64,000 bases of DNA from an uncultured Fluviicola sp. (lineage in GTDB: Bacteria > Bacteroidota > Bacteroidia > Flavobacteriales > Crocinitomicaceae): NCBI RefSeq assembly GCF_946478805.1, contig NZ_CAMLDC010000016.1:1-64000 (forward strand), in the 5' to 3' direction. This document shows, one piece after another, positions 46,647-52,882 of this stretch. The position numbers were made by a program, and so were the translations under genes. How positions within the stretch are numbered: the stretch's first letter is position 1; each line of letters begins with the position of its first letter. The notes under the pieces were generated by a model. The model made no database searches. It worked only from the letters and a program-made list of their open reading frames with translations, and was not told the origin of the DNA.

Positions 46647-47621
46647 TCAATTCATCAAAAATTTTGCAACCTCATAATCTATATTTGAGTTTGTTGATAG
46701 TGAAACTGCACCATACTGCCCATTTGGATTGACTTCAAGAAATACATATCTTTTGTCTTTTGTGACCACTATATCCAGTGATCCGAAATTCAAATCCAAC
46801 TCTTTCATTAATTTTTGAACTTGTTCTTCAACAAATGCTGGTAAAGTATAATTGCAAGTTTTCATTCCTGAATCATACCCAAGTCTATAATCCAATGAAG
46901 CCTCTGCTCGGCTTTGTGAAAAGATAGCTTGCGAATAGGTTTTTCCATCCAAATAAATGGTTCGAATCTCGAACTCTTTATTAAGCTTTTCTTGGAAAAT
47001 ACTCAGGTCAAAATAATCGGGAAGGGACTGCATTTCATGTTGTCCCACGGGAACGGTATAACCCAATTGATAGCTTTCAATTTCATCCGCTTCATTGTAA
47101 TTAATACATTCATAAGGAAAAGCAAGTGATTTCGTGATAATTTCCCTATTACAATCGCCCCAAAAATCCAGTAAATATTGCTTCGATTTTGTAATTAATG
47201 TTTTAGGGATTTCTATTTGCAATAATGCGCATTTTTCAAGAAATTCAATTTTGTTGAAATTGCCCACACCAAATTTTCCAAGACATTTTTTGTTGTGAAA
47301 ACAGCGTTTAATTTGTTCTCTTCTGGTTTTAATATGCTCTCTTGAATAATTTTCAAGACCAGCTTGAGAGAATATTCCTTCACCAAATCGACAAACTTGT
47401 ATATCTATTCTTCGATACCAAACAGACTTTATTTCATTTGAATTACATACAAATTGTTCGTTTTTATAAACCCTATAATCAAAGTTGTTAGTTCCGATAA
47501 TATATTCCAATTCAATATAATCATCCTCCAAAAACACTTCAAATGGGGCATCTGAATAATTCAGATAAGAAAGAACCGTTCTTGTATTCAAATCAGTACG
47601 CTCAGTAAAGACCAGTATCAT
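46647..47621 (-). CDS. gwsG: Grasp-with-spasm ATP-grasp peptide ligase
   Basis: 324 residues from the ATG at 47621, which shares ATGA with the stop of the preceding gene; the frame opens 11 codons earlier, but the overlap and the start M-I-L-V-F-T-E-R-T-D fit better. S-V-W-Y-R-R near residue 75 and the C-terminal F-L-E-V-N-P-N-G-Q-Y-G are features of MvdD-like ATP-grasp graspetide synthetases; the latter carries the Mg-binding Glu and Asn. Such ligases activate Asp/Glu side chains with ATP and join them to Thr, Ser or Lys side chains as esters or amides. The substrate is presumably the precursor at 48584-48796. Confidence 0.87.
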   Translation of the reverse strand: MILVFTERTDLNTRTVLSYLNYSDAPFEVFLEDDYIELEYIIGTNNFDYRVYKNEQFVCNSNEIKSVWYRRIDIQVCRFGEGIFSQAGLENYSREHIKTRREQIKRCFHNKKCLGKFGVGNFNKIEFLEKCALLQIEIPKTLITKSKQYLLDFWGDCNREIITKSLAFPYECINYNEADEIESYQLGYTVPVGQHEMQSLPDYFDLSIFQEKLNKEFEIRTIYLDGKTYSQAIFSQSRAEASLDYRLGYDSGMKTCNYTLPAFVEEQVQKLMKELDLNFGSLDIVVTKDKRYVFLEVNPNGQYGAVSLSTNSNIDYEVAKFLMN

Positions 47622-48517
47622 TCGAACATCAAAAGTTTGGTTGGTATAAGGCAATTTTTGATTAACCCGATTTTCAACCGATTAGCGATTATTTCTCGTT
47701 TCTGCTCTTCTGAAAAATTCATTTTTCCCGGAATAGCTAGCATTCCATAAGGTTGTGGCAAATAAACCATTGAATAATGACGATCCAACCACAAAGCATA
47801 ATGACTTGGAGGCATTCGACCAGCAATCACCTCGTTTAAAAATACAGGTTTCATTTCGTCAAAAAAGGCTTGATTATAAGACGAATGAACCAATAGTACA
47901 AACACATTTGAAACAGTACCCGGTAAAATCCATTCTCCCGGATAACCGAGTTTATAAATGATATTTCGAAACTCTATCAAATTCAGTGAATCCACCAAAA
48001 CGATTTCACGGTTCACAGCATTGGTGTCGATAACGGAACCATCGTAGAATTTCATTCTTGGAACTTGATCTCTGTCTAACATAACTTGCAAAACAGACAT
48101 GAGTGAATCCGTATTATTCCGCTTCAATTTTGTGAAATTATCATACCCTTGCAGGACAAATTTTTGCTGTTTCTTGGAGTAACCTTCGTTTATACTTACC
48201 AAATTTATCTGAGGTATCTGATCCAAACAAACCATATCAAACCCATAATTTGACCATGCCTTTTTCAAACATTTTGCACTTTTCGTGTCTTTACCCATTT
48301 TCTTGTAGCAATGCGCCATTAAAATGTACTCCTCACAGTAGATGTTGCCATATTTTTTGTCCACTTTTGATAATTGTTTTAAACATTTTGGATAGTCCAA
48401 ACTATCAATAGCAAAACGATAAGCAATATCACAATCAACTTTATAGTCAATGTGATTGATCTGTGCCTCCATACTAAAGCATAAAAGAAAACTGAATAGA
48501 AATAATGTATTTTTCAT
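47618..48517 (-). CDS. Secreted cluster protein A (paralogue of 43705-44607)
   Basis: 299 residues. A signal peptide (L-F-L-F-S-F-L-L-C-F-S-M-E-A-Q) precedes a TPR-like part (Y-P-K-C-L-K-Q-L-S-K-V-D...M-G-K-D-T-K-S-A-K-C-L-K-K-A-W) and a C-terminal part with F-V-L-L-V-H-S-S-Y and G-R-M-P-P-S-H-Y-A-L-W-L-D-R-H. The layout and motifs match the product at 43705-44607. It is the first gene after the precursor, separated from it by a hairpin, and overlaps gwsG by four bases. A DUF6624-like relationship is possible. Function unknown. Confidence 0.75.
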   Translation of the reverse strand: MKNTLFLFSFLLCFSMEAQINHIDYKVDCDIAYRFAIDSLDYPKCLKQLSKVDKKYGNIYCEEYILMAHCYKKMGKDTKSAKCLKKAWSNYGFDMVCLDQIPQINLVSINEGYSKKQQKFVLQGYDNFTKLKRNNTDSLMSVLQVMLDRDQVPRMKFYDGSVIDTNAVNREIVLVDSLNLIEFRNIIYKLGYPGEWILPGTVSNVFVLLVHSSYNQAFFDEMKPVFLNEVIAGRMPPSHYALWLDRHYSMVYLPQPYGMLAIPGKMNFSEEQKREIIANRLKIGLIKNCLIPTKLLMFE

Positions 48518-48537
48518 TTTCGGGATTTTAAACTTGG

Positions 48538-48570
48538 AAAATCCTCCCCCTTAGTATCAGGGGAGGATTT
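48538..48570 (-). terminator. Hairpin between precursor gene and maturation operon
   Basis: AAATCCTCCCC and GGGGAGGATTT are perfect arms around an 11-base loop, starting 14 bases after the precursor stop. On the minus strand only four T follow the stem, so it is probably a leaky terminator or a stabilising 3' hairpin. Confidence 0.75.
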
Positions 48571-48583
48571 CAATAAAAAAGGA

Positions 48584-48796
48584 CTACGAAGTAGGTAAAT
48601 AATCTGTCCCTTGAGTACCTGGAGGCTTGCCTGCTGGACTATAAGTTGTAGCAGCAGTATCTCCGTCCTGTCCTCCTCTTCCATCATAACGAGTTGGATA
48701 AGGATTTCCATAAGTAGTATCTCCACCAGACACTCTTCCTAGATTTTTTGAGTCGAACTTTTTTGAATTCAATGACTCGATTTTTTTAGTAGCCAT
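48584..48796 (-). CDS. Graspetide precursor peptide with double-glycine leader
   Basis: 70 residues. The leader M-A-T-K-K-I-E-S-L-N-S-K-K-F-D-S-K-N-L-G is followed by R-V-S-G-G, with cleavage expected after Gly25, the type of leader found in Bacteroidota GG-precursor families. The 45-residue core is rich in Thr, Tyr, Pro, Gly and Asp with no Cys. Related blocks recur: T-T-Y-G-N-P-Y-P-T (27-35), T-T-Y-S-P-A-G-K-P-P-G-T (50-61) and T-D-Y-L-P-T-S (64-70). Asp26, 38, 44, 46 and 65 are the only acidic side chains for crosslinking to Thr, Ser or Lys57. Modified topology cannot be predicted. Confidence 0.85.
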   Translation of the reverse strand: MATKKIESLNSKKFDSKNLGRVSGGDTTYGNPYPTRYDGRGGQDGDTAATTYSPAGKPPGTQGTDYLPTS

Positions 48797-48848
48797 AATA
48801 GCATTGTTTAATTGTTTAGCCTACTCTTAATCGCTTATCTCTGCACCG

Positions 48849-48946
48849 GCATTTTCGGCAATCCTACCAAATGCAAAGCTTTTGCATTATCAGAAGCCGG
48901 TAAACTGCCGAAAATGCAAGGAGGTGTTACCGCACCTCCATTTTTT
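48849..48946. ncRNA. Structured element: two nested inverted repeats plus a hairpin with T run
   Basis: GCATTTTCGGCA (48849-48860) and TGCCGAAAATGC (48906-48917) are perfect 12-base arms, enclosing AATGCAAAGCTTTTGCATT. GGAGGTG and CACCTCC (48920-48939) follow and, on the plus strand, are trailed by ATTTTTT. Read on the plus strand this is a terminated small RNA; on the minus strand it is a structured leader of the precursor gene. No clear promoter settles the strand. Confidence 0.4.
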
Positions 48947-49129
48947 ATATTCTTTGTGTAGCTGATTTACTTAAAAGGATACTTTCTTCGTATGGATCCT
49001 GATTTTCTCATATGTGAATAGTTTTACGTTCAGAATGTCAAGTGGCGATTAACAGGCAAAATCACTTCTAATTCTGCATTTTCAGTGTGTTCTCCTTTTA
49101 ATCAAAAATAAAAAAAAACATCAAAATAA

Positions 49130-49141
49130 CCCATATATGGG
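49130..49141. promoter_or_regulatory. Palindrome CCCATATATGGG upstream of the HTH gene
   Basis: Perfect 12-base palindrome ending 11 bases before the apparent start of the HTH gene; a plausible autoregulatory operator. Confidence 0.4.
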
Positions 49142-49152
49142 CTTTTAGTATT

Positions 49153-49410
49153 TTGTTTAAACCTCCACACTTGTATGTGCAAAAAGTGGTAGACAAAAAT
49201 TTCCTGTTGGCTCTAGGGCGGCGCGTTCGCGAACTTAGATTGTCCAAAAAGATGACTCAAGAAGATTTGGGATTCATTGTAGGTAATTCCGGCAAACAAA
49301 TCGGCCGGATAGAGCGCGGAGAAAACAACGTGACTACCAGTATGATCTATCAAATTTCCAAGGCCCTGGAAATTCCAATGCATGAACTTTTCAATTTTCC
49401 CATGAAATAG
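49153..49410 (+). CDS. XRE-family helix-turn-helix regulator without an ATG start
   Basis: 85 residues from TTG at 49153. L-G-R-R-V-R-E-L-R-L-S-K-K-M-T-Q-E-D-L-G...I-G-R-I-E-R-G-E-N-N-V is a textbook XRE domain. No in-frame ATG precedes the domain; candidate starts are TTG (49153, 49171) or GTG (49177, 49186), so the true start is uncertain or the 5' end has decayed. DNA-binding regulator of unknown target; it sits next to the RiPP cluster and divergent to the precursor. Confidence 0.75.
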   Translation: MFKPPHLYVQKVVDKNFLLALGRRVRELRLSKKMTQEDLGFIVGNSGKQIGRIERGENNVTTSMIYQISKALEIPMHELFNFPMK

Positions 49411-49677
49411 ACAAGTATGGCCCAAGGAAATGTAAGTCACAGCCTTTTGACTAACTTTATCCAATCCATAAATATCATTCCTTCTTTGAATCATTCTTCT
49501 TTTCTTAAGCATCGTACCATTACAGAATTGGGTGATTTCTTACTCAAACCCGCTGTACATCTCATTTATTTCCAAATTCCCACCACCGTGAAACCGACCT
49601 GAATCAGTGGGTTGGCAGCAACTTGAAAACAAATCTATGAAAAATTTCTCATTAATGTATAATTTGTGGTAATTTTA

Positions 49678-49693
49678 TTACTCAAATAAGTAA
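49678..49693. promoter_or_regulatory. Operator-like inverted repeat of the first tandem HTH gene
   Basis: TTACTC-AAAT-AAGTAA (one mismatch between arms), 13 bases before the ATG at 49707. The second copy's element is the perfect version. Confidence 0.55.
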
Positions 49694-49706
49694 ACAACTT
49701 TGTCGC

Positions 49707-50042
49707 ATGCAGCATCGTGGCGAAATTGTAGAACGAGCAATCCGGAAAAGCGGTTATCCGATCAGTGAGATTGCCAGGAAATTGGGAAAGAGCAGGAGGT
49801 GGATGTACCTCATGTTCGACAATTCTCAAGTGGACCTAGAATCGGTTATTTCGATCGGGAAGATCATTCACCATGATTTCTCCGATGAAATAAGGGAATT
49901 GAATGCAATAAATGCAAGCTCTTTCCTGGAACCGGAAACCAAATACAACAAACAGACAAAAGAATACTGGAAAAACAAGTACCTCAAGTTATTGGAAAAC
50001 TACAATGAATTACTAAAACTGACGAATCCCAAAAAAGAGTAG
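49707..50042 (+). CDS. Small HTH protein, tandem copy 1
   Basis: 111 residues. The N-terminal M-Q-H-R-G-E-I-V-E-R-A-I-R-K-S-G-Y-P-I-S-E-I-A-R-K-L-G-K-S-R-R-W-M-Y segment forms a helix-turn-helix. The C-terminal K-Q-T-K-E-Y-W-K-N-K-Y-L-K-L-L-E is a likely coiled coil. About 75% of its residues reappear in the next gene. The family resembles phage-type or XRE-like regulators in Bacteroidota. It is probably a transcription regulator that binds its own operator. The upstream 296 bases hold a spurious short ORF but no gene I accept. Confidence 0.8.
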   Translation: MQHRGEIVERAIRKSGYPISEIARKLGKSRRWMYLMFDNSQVDLESVISIGKIIHHDFSDEIRELNAINASSFLEPETKYNKQTKEYWKNKYLKLLENYNELLKLTNPKKE

Positions 50043-50192
50043 ACACTTCCGTAAGGCGGTCCACAGACAGTTGGATCGAATATCATCGGCACTTCTCATA
50101 TCAAACACATAATTGTGCATTTTTGAGCCAAATTCAAGAATGCTCACATATGATTATTTTTTACCGTAAACGCGCATTTAGTGTTAAACATA

Positions 50193-50208
50193 TTACTCAT
50201 TCGAGTAA
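50193..50208. promoter_or_regulatory. Operator-like palindrome of the second tandem HTH gene
   Basis: TTACTC-ATTC-GAGTAA has perfect 6-base arms and lies 14 bases before the ATG at 50223, matching the position of the element before copy 1. Both are followed by TTTGTC. Confidence 0.6.
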
Positions 50209-50222
50209 AGATTTTTGTCACT

Positions 50223-50552
50223 ATGCAACATCGTGGTGAAATAGTAGAACGTGCAATCCGGCAAAGCGGATATCCCATCAGCTCCATTGCCAAAAAATTG
50301 GGGAAAAGCAGAAGATGGATGTATCTCATGTTTGACAACACTCAAGTAGATTTGGAAACCATCCTGTCAATCGGGAACATCATTCATCATGATTTCTCGG
50401 ACGAGATCAAAGAGTTGAATACCATCAACTCAAACAACTTTGCTGATCCCGAAAATCCATACAACAACCAAACAAAGGAATACTGGAAGAACAAGTATCT
50501 GAAATTGCTGGAAGATTATAACGACCTGTTGAAAAAATCAAACGAGAAGTAA
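50223..50552 (+). CDS. Small HTH protein, tandem copy 2
   Basis: 109 residues from the ATG at 50223, where the sequence aligns with the start of copy 1 (M-Q-H-R-G-E-I-V-E-R-A-I-R). The ORF opens 14 codons earlier (50181), but that would cross the operator palindrome. The HTH helix S-S-I-A-K-K-L-G-K-S-R-R-W-M-Y and the C-terminal coiled coil E-Y-W-K-N-K-Y-L-K-L-L-E-D-Y-N-D are conserved with copy 1. A duplication followed by divergence. Confidence 0.8.
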   Translation: MQHRGEIVERAIRQSGYPISSIAKKLGKSRRWMYLMFDNTQVDLETILSIGNIIHHDFSDEIKELNTINSNNFADPENPYNNQTKEYWKNKYLKLLEDYNDLLKKSNEK

Positions 50553-50685
50553 CTCAATTGAGAATGTAAAATTGATAATTGAAAGGAGAAGAACAGTACT
50601 TTCAATTCAAAAAATTTGCCAAGGTGGATTAGCTCAACTTATGTAAATCCAAAACTTTTCAATTCTACATTTTCAATTTTCAATT
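50553..50685. repeat. Long imperfect inverted repeat between HTH copy 2 and the ChaN-like gene
   Basis: Left arm words ATTGAGAATGTAAAATTG and ATAATTGAAAG, right arm CTTTTCAATTCTACATTTTC and AATTTTCAATTC, around about 60 bases. It belongs to the same A/T-rich repeat family as the elements near 29.4 and 57.2 kb and lies between converging genes. Confidence 0.6.
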
Positions 50686-51543
50686 CTAATGAGTGGAAAG
50701 CATCGTTTCATTCACCACAATAATATAATCCGCCCGGTTCACGTGTTCCTTTTCCAATTTTCGGACATCTTTTTGTGAAACAGTAGTAATCGTCCCGACC
50801 GTTGTTCCCGCAGCATATTGTTGAATATACCACATGATTCCCTGGTGGAAGTCCGAATGGAAAGCGCCGTTCAAAAAATACACCTGCTTATTTTTCTGCA
50901 GTTGCTGCACAATCGAATACCCCATCGTTGCATCCTTGATCGCTTGCGCATACGCAAAATTGATTCCGGAAGCATGCATTTCCCTTCCCATATCAATCAA
51001 CTCCACGTATTGACTTAAGGTAGAATCAAAGGGAAAAGGCAATGGTGCCATCAATTTCTTTTCATCAGCCGGAAGACTGTCCAATACAGCCAATCCTTTT
51101 TTAAACACCAAACTCGCATATTTCCGGGTAACATTCGCCGCAAAAGGGCTATTTCCATAAGCAATGGCCGAATCAAGAACAGGTTTGTAATCCGTTTTGA
51201 AATTGGCCCATAATTCAGTGGAATCTTTGAGTGCTTTGTAAGATTTCGTCGCGATATAGTCATTCAACGCTTTTACCTGGTGCAATTCAAACATTTCAAA
51301 ACCCACACCTAATCGGGAACCTTGTTTTTTTTCATTCAGGCTCATCAACACATTCAATTCCAACCAATGCGAAATCGGGTTATCGTGAAATTCACCGAAA
51401 AGGATCACCTGGTTGCTTGAAACTTTTGCCATCATTTTCTGGAAAGAAACTTGCTTTCCCTTGGAATCAAAAATACGGAATGCCTCCAGGTCCTGCGCGT
51501 AAGCGCCGGAGCAAAGAAGTAAACAGATTAAAAGAGTTTTCAT
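50686..51543 (-). CDS. ChaN-family (Tiki-like) haem-binding lipoprotein-type protein
   Basis: 285 residues from the ATG at 51543, where the signal peptide M-K-T-L-L-I-C-L-L-L-C-S-G-A-Y-A-Q begins; the longer frame would add ten residues. V-I-L-F-G-E-F-H-D-N-P-I-S-H-W-L-E near residue 50 and F-L-N-G-A-F-H-S-D-F-H-Q-G near residue 235 are the two metal/haem-type motifs of ChaN and related Tiki-fold proteins. The role in the cell is not established; haem handling or proteolysis are suggestions in the literature. Confidence 0.82.
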   Translation of the reverse strand: MKTLLICLLLCSGAYAQDLEAFRIFDSKGKQVSFQKMMAKVSSNQVILFGEFHDNPISHWLELNVLMSLNEKKQGSRLGVGFEMFELHQVKALNDYIATKSYKALKDSTELWANFKTDYKPVLDSAIAYGNSPFAANVTRKYASLVFKKGLAVLDSLPADEKKLMAPLPFPFDSTLSQYVELIDMGREMHASGINFAYAQAIKDATMGYSIVQQLQKNKQVYFLNGAFHSDFHQGIMWYIQQYAAGTTVGTITTVSQKDVRKLEKEHVNRADYIIVVNETMLSTH

Positions 51544-51672
51544 CTTCCAAAGATAAGAACTTTCAAAAGTCATCTCGAACTGTTTTTAAGGAAGGCTTTT
51601 CCAAAAACCAGCCTGAAAGAGTATGTTTAAAAAAGTCTATTTCATTTTTGTTTAGGAGCAATTATTAAAAAA

Positions 51673-51699
51673 GGTAAAATTACCGGATATATTCGGTAA
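51673..51699. promoter_or_regulatory. Operator of the RES/Xre pair
   Basis: GGTAA-AA-TTACC is followed by TTACCG-GATATATT-CGGTAA, giving three half-sites of the same word. The element overlaps the region where the -33 box of the promoter at 51707 would lie, as expected for autorepression. Confidence 0.6.
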
Positions 51700-51706
51700 A
51701 AATTAC

Positions 51707-51714
51707 TATATTTA
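51707..51714 (+). promoter_or_regulatory. Near-consensus -7 box (TATATTTA) for the RES/Xre pair
   Basis: One mismatch to TAnnTTTG, 20 bases before the antitoxin start. Confidence 0.4.
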
Positions 51715-51734
51715 TTTTTTAAGAATTAAATTCC

Positions 51735-52166
51735 ATGACTTTAGCAGAAAAAGGCATATACAAAACAATCCCGTCAAGAATTGATCAAAGCCAAATTCTT
51801 AACATCCTATACCACATTTCTAATGAAGGCAAGAGCAAGCTATATTTTATTGCTCTAAAATCCATTAGTGAAGAAGATGATAAGGAAATATCAGATTGGC
51901 TTGGTATGACCGAAAAAACATATAGAAACTATCGCAATGAGGATAGAGCGGTTAAATCCAATCTTATGGAGCATCTTGTCATGTTAATCTCATTATTTAA
52001 ACATGGTATTGAAGTGTTTGGCACCTCTCATCAATTCAAAAAATGGCTGACAACCTCCAATTTTTATTTTGGCAATAAAGAACCTGAAAATTATATCGAC
52101 ACAGTAAGCGGCATCAAATTTATTGATGACCGATTGACCGGGATCGAATTCGGAGATAATGCATGA
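51735..52166 (+). CDS. Xre/MbcA/ParS-type antitoxin of the RES pair
   Basis: 143 residues. The first two thirds hold an HTH-type helical region (I-S-D-W-L-G-M-T-E-K-T-Y-R-N-Y-R) and the last ~55 residues are the C-terminal toxin-binding domain (G-I-E-V-F-G-T-S-H-Q-F-K-K-W-L...D-D-R-L-T-G-I-E-F-G). It neutralises the NAD-degrading RES toxin and represses the pair through the upstream operator. The stop overlaps the toxin start. Confidence 0.9.
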   Translation: MTLAEKGIYKTIPSRIDQSQILNILYHISNEGKSKLYFIALKSISEEDDKEISDWLGMTEKTYRNYRNEDRAVKSNLMEHLVMLISLFKHGIEVFGTSHQFKKWLTTSNFYFGNKEPENYIDTVSGIKFIDDRLTGIEFGDNA

Positions 52167-52617
52167 TATGGAAGTTTTCAGGATATCAAGCACAAAATAT
52201 TCAAGAAGTCTAATCGCGTCCGGAAAATCATCAAGATGGAATAAAGACGGTGAGTTTGTTATTTATACAGGAGAAACAAGATCTTTAGCAATGTTGGAAA
52301 ATGTCGTCCATAAGTCAATTCAAACCGGATTGGATTATGAAACAATGGTAATTTCCATTGCGGATGAGGAAAGCGCCTTTTCAAGAATAAAAATAAGTGA
52401 TTTACCTGCTAATTGGAGAGAGATATCCTTATATCCAAAATTGCAAGATCTGGGGAGCAAATGGTATCAGAATAAAGAATCACTCATTTTGCAAGTCCCT
52501 TCGGTAATCATCCCCCAAGAATTCAACTATGTTATAAATGTAAATCACCCTGAATTTAAGAACATGGTAACTTTGATTCGGCAAGAAGAATTCCTGTTGG
52601 ATAGTAGATTATATTAA
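52159..52617 (+). CDS. RES-domain toxin
   Basis: 152 residues. The Arg, Tyr, Glu and Ser of the RES domain are visible as Arg26, Tyr36, Glu47 and Ser115 (L-Q-V-P-S-V-I-I-P followed by F-N-Y-V-I-N-V-N-H-P). RES toxins degrade NAD+ by a phosphorylase or hydrolase activity. The ATG at 52159 overlaps the antitoxin stop; a second ATG three codons later (52168) is an alternative. Intact length suggests an active toxin. Confidence 0.92.
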   Translation: MHDMEVFRISSTKYSRSLIASGKSSRWNKDGEFVIYTGETRSLAMLENVVHKSIQTGLDYETMVISIADEESAFSRIKISDLPANWREISLYPKLQDLGSKWYQNKESLILQVPSVIIPQEFNYVINVNHPEFKNMVTLIRQEEFLLDSRLY

Positions 52618-52870
52618 TGATTTCCTCCTTACTTAAACACAAAATTTCTAGCCCAAACTACCTCTTTACCCCAATTAGACTTAAATCAATTGTGGACTTT
52701 CATAAAAAGTGAGCCGTCGCTATGGAAGCAAAAAATTCGTGAATTCGTGGCTGTTAAAAAATCTGACGCACTCAAAAATCGTTTTAGCTTCTCCTTCACA
52801 TATCCCTGTAACAGAAATTCTATCTATTTTTAAGTAACAAAAACACAACACCTACCTCGAAAAGGTTACT

Positions 52871-52878
52871 TATTTTTG
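52871..52878 (+). promoter_or_regulatory. Candidate -7 box (TATTTTTG) for the LTA-synthase-like gene
   Basis: Perfect TAnnTTTG, only four bases before the ATG at 52883. The preceding 250 bases contain the word TTCGTGAATTCGTGG, a probable degenerate intergenic repeat, and no gene. Confidence 0.35.
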
Positions 52879-52882
52879 TACT

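Larger units (their letters stand above)
48797..49152. other. Intergenic region between the precursor and the first HTH gene
   Basis: 356 bases without a gene. It contains a complex structured element (48849-48946) and the palindrome at 49130-49141. A minus-strand TATTTTTG box lies at 49103-49110 without a properly spaced -33 element. If that box drives the precursor, the leader would be about 300 bases long. Confidence 0.5.

Noticed and set aside
49417..49602. Possible 61-residue protein after the XRE gene
   Set aside because: No domain, no signal, no coupling to a neighbour and unconvincing composition; treated as intergenic.
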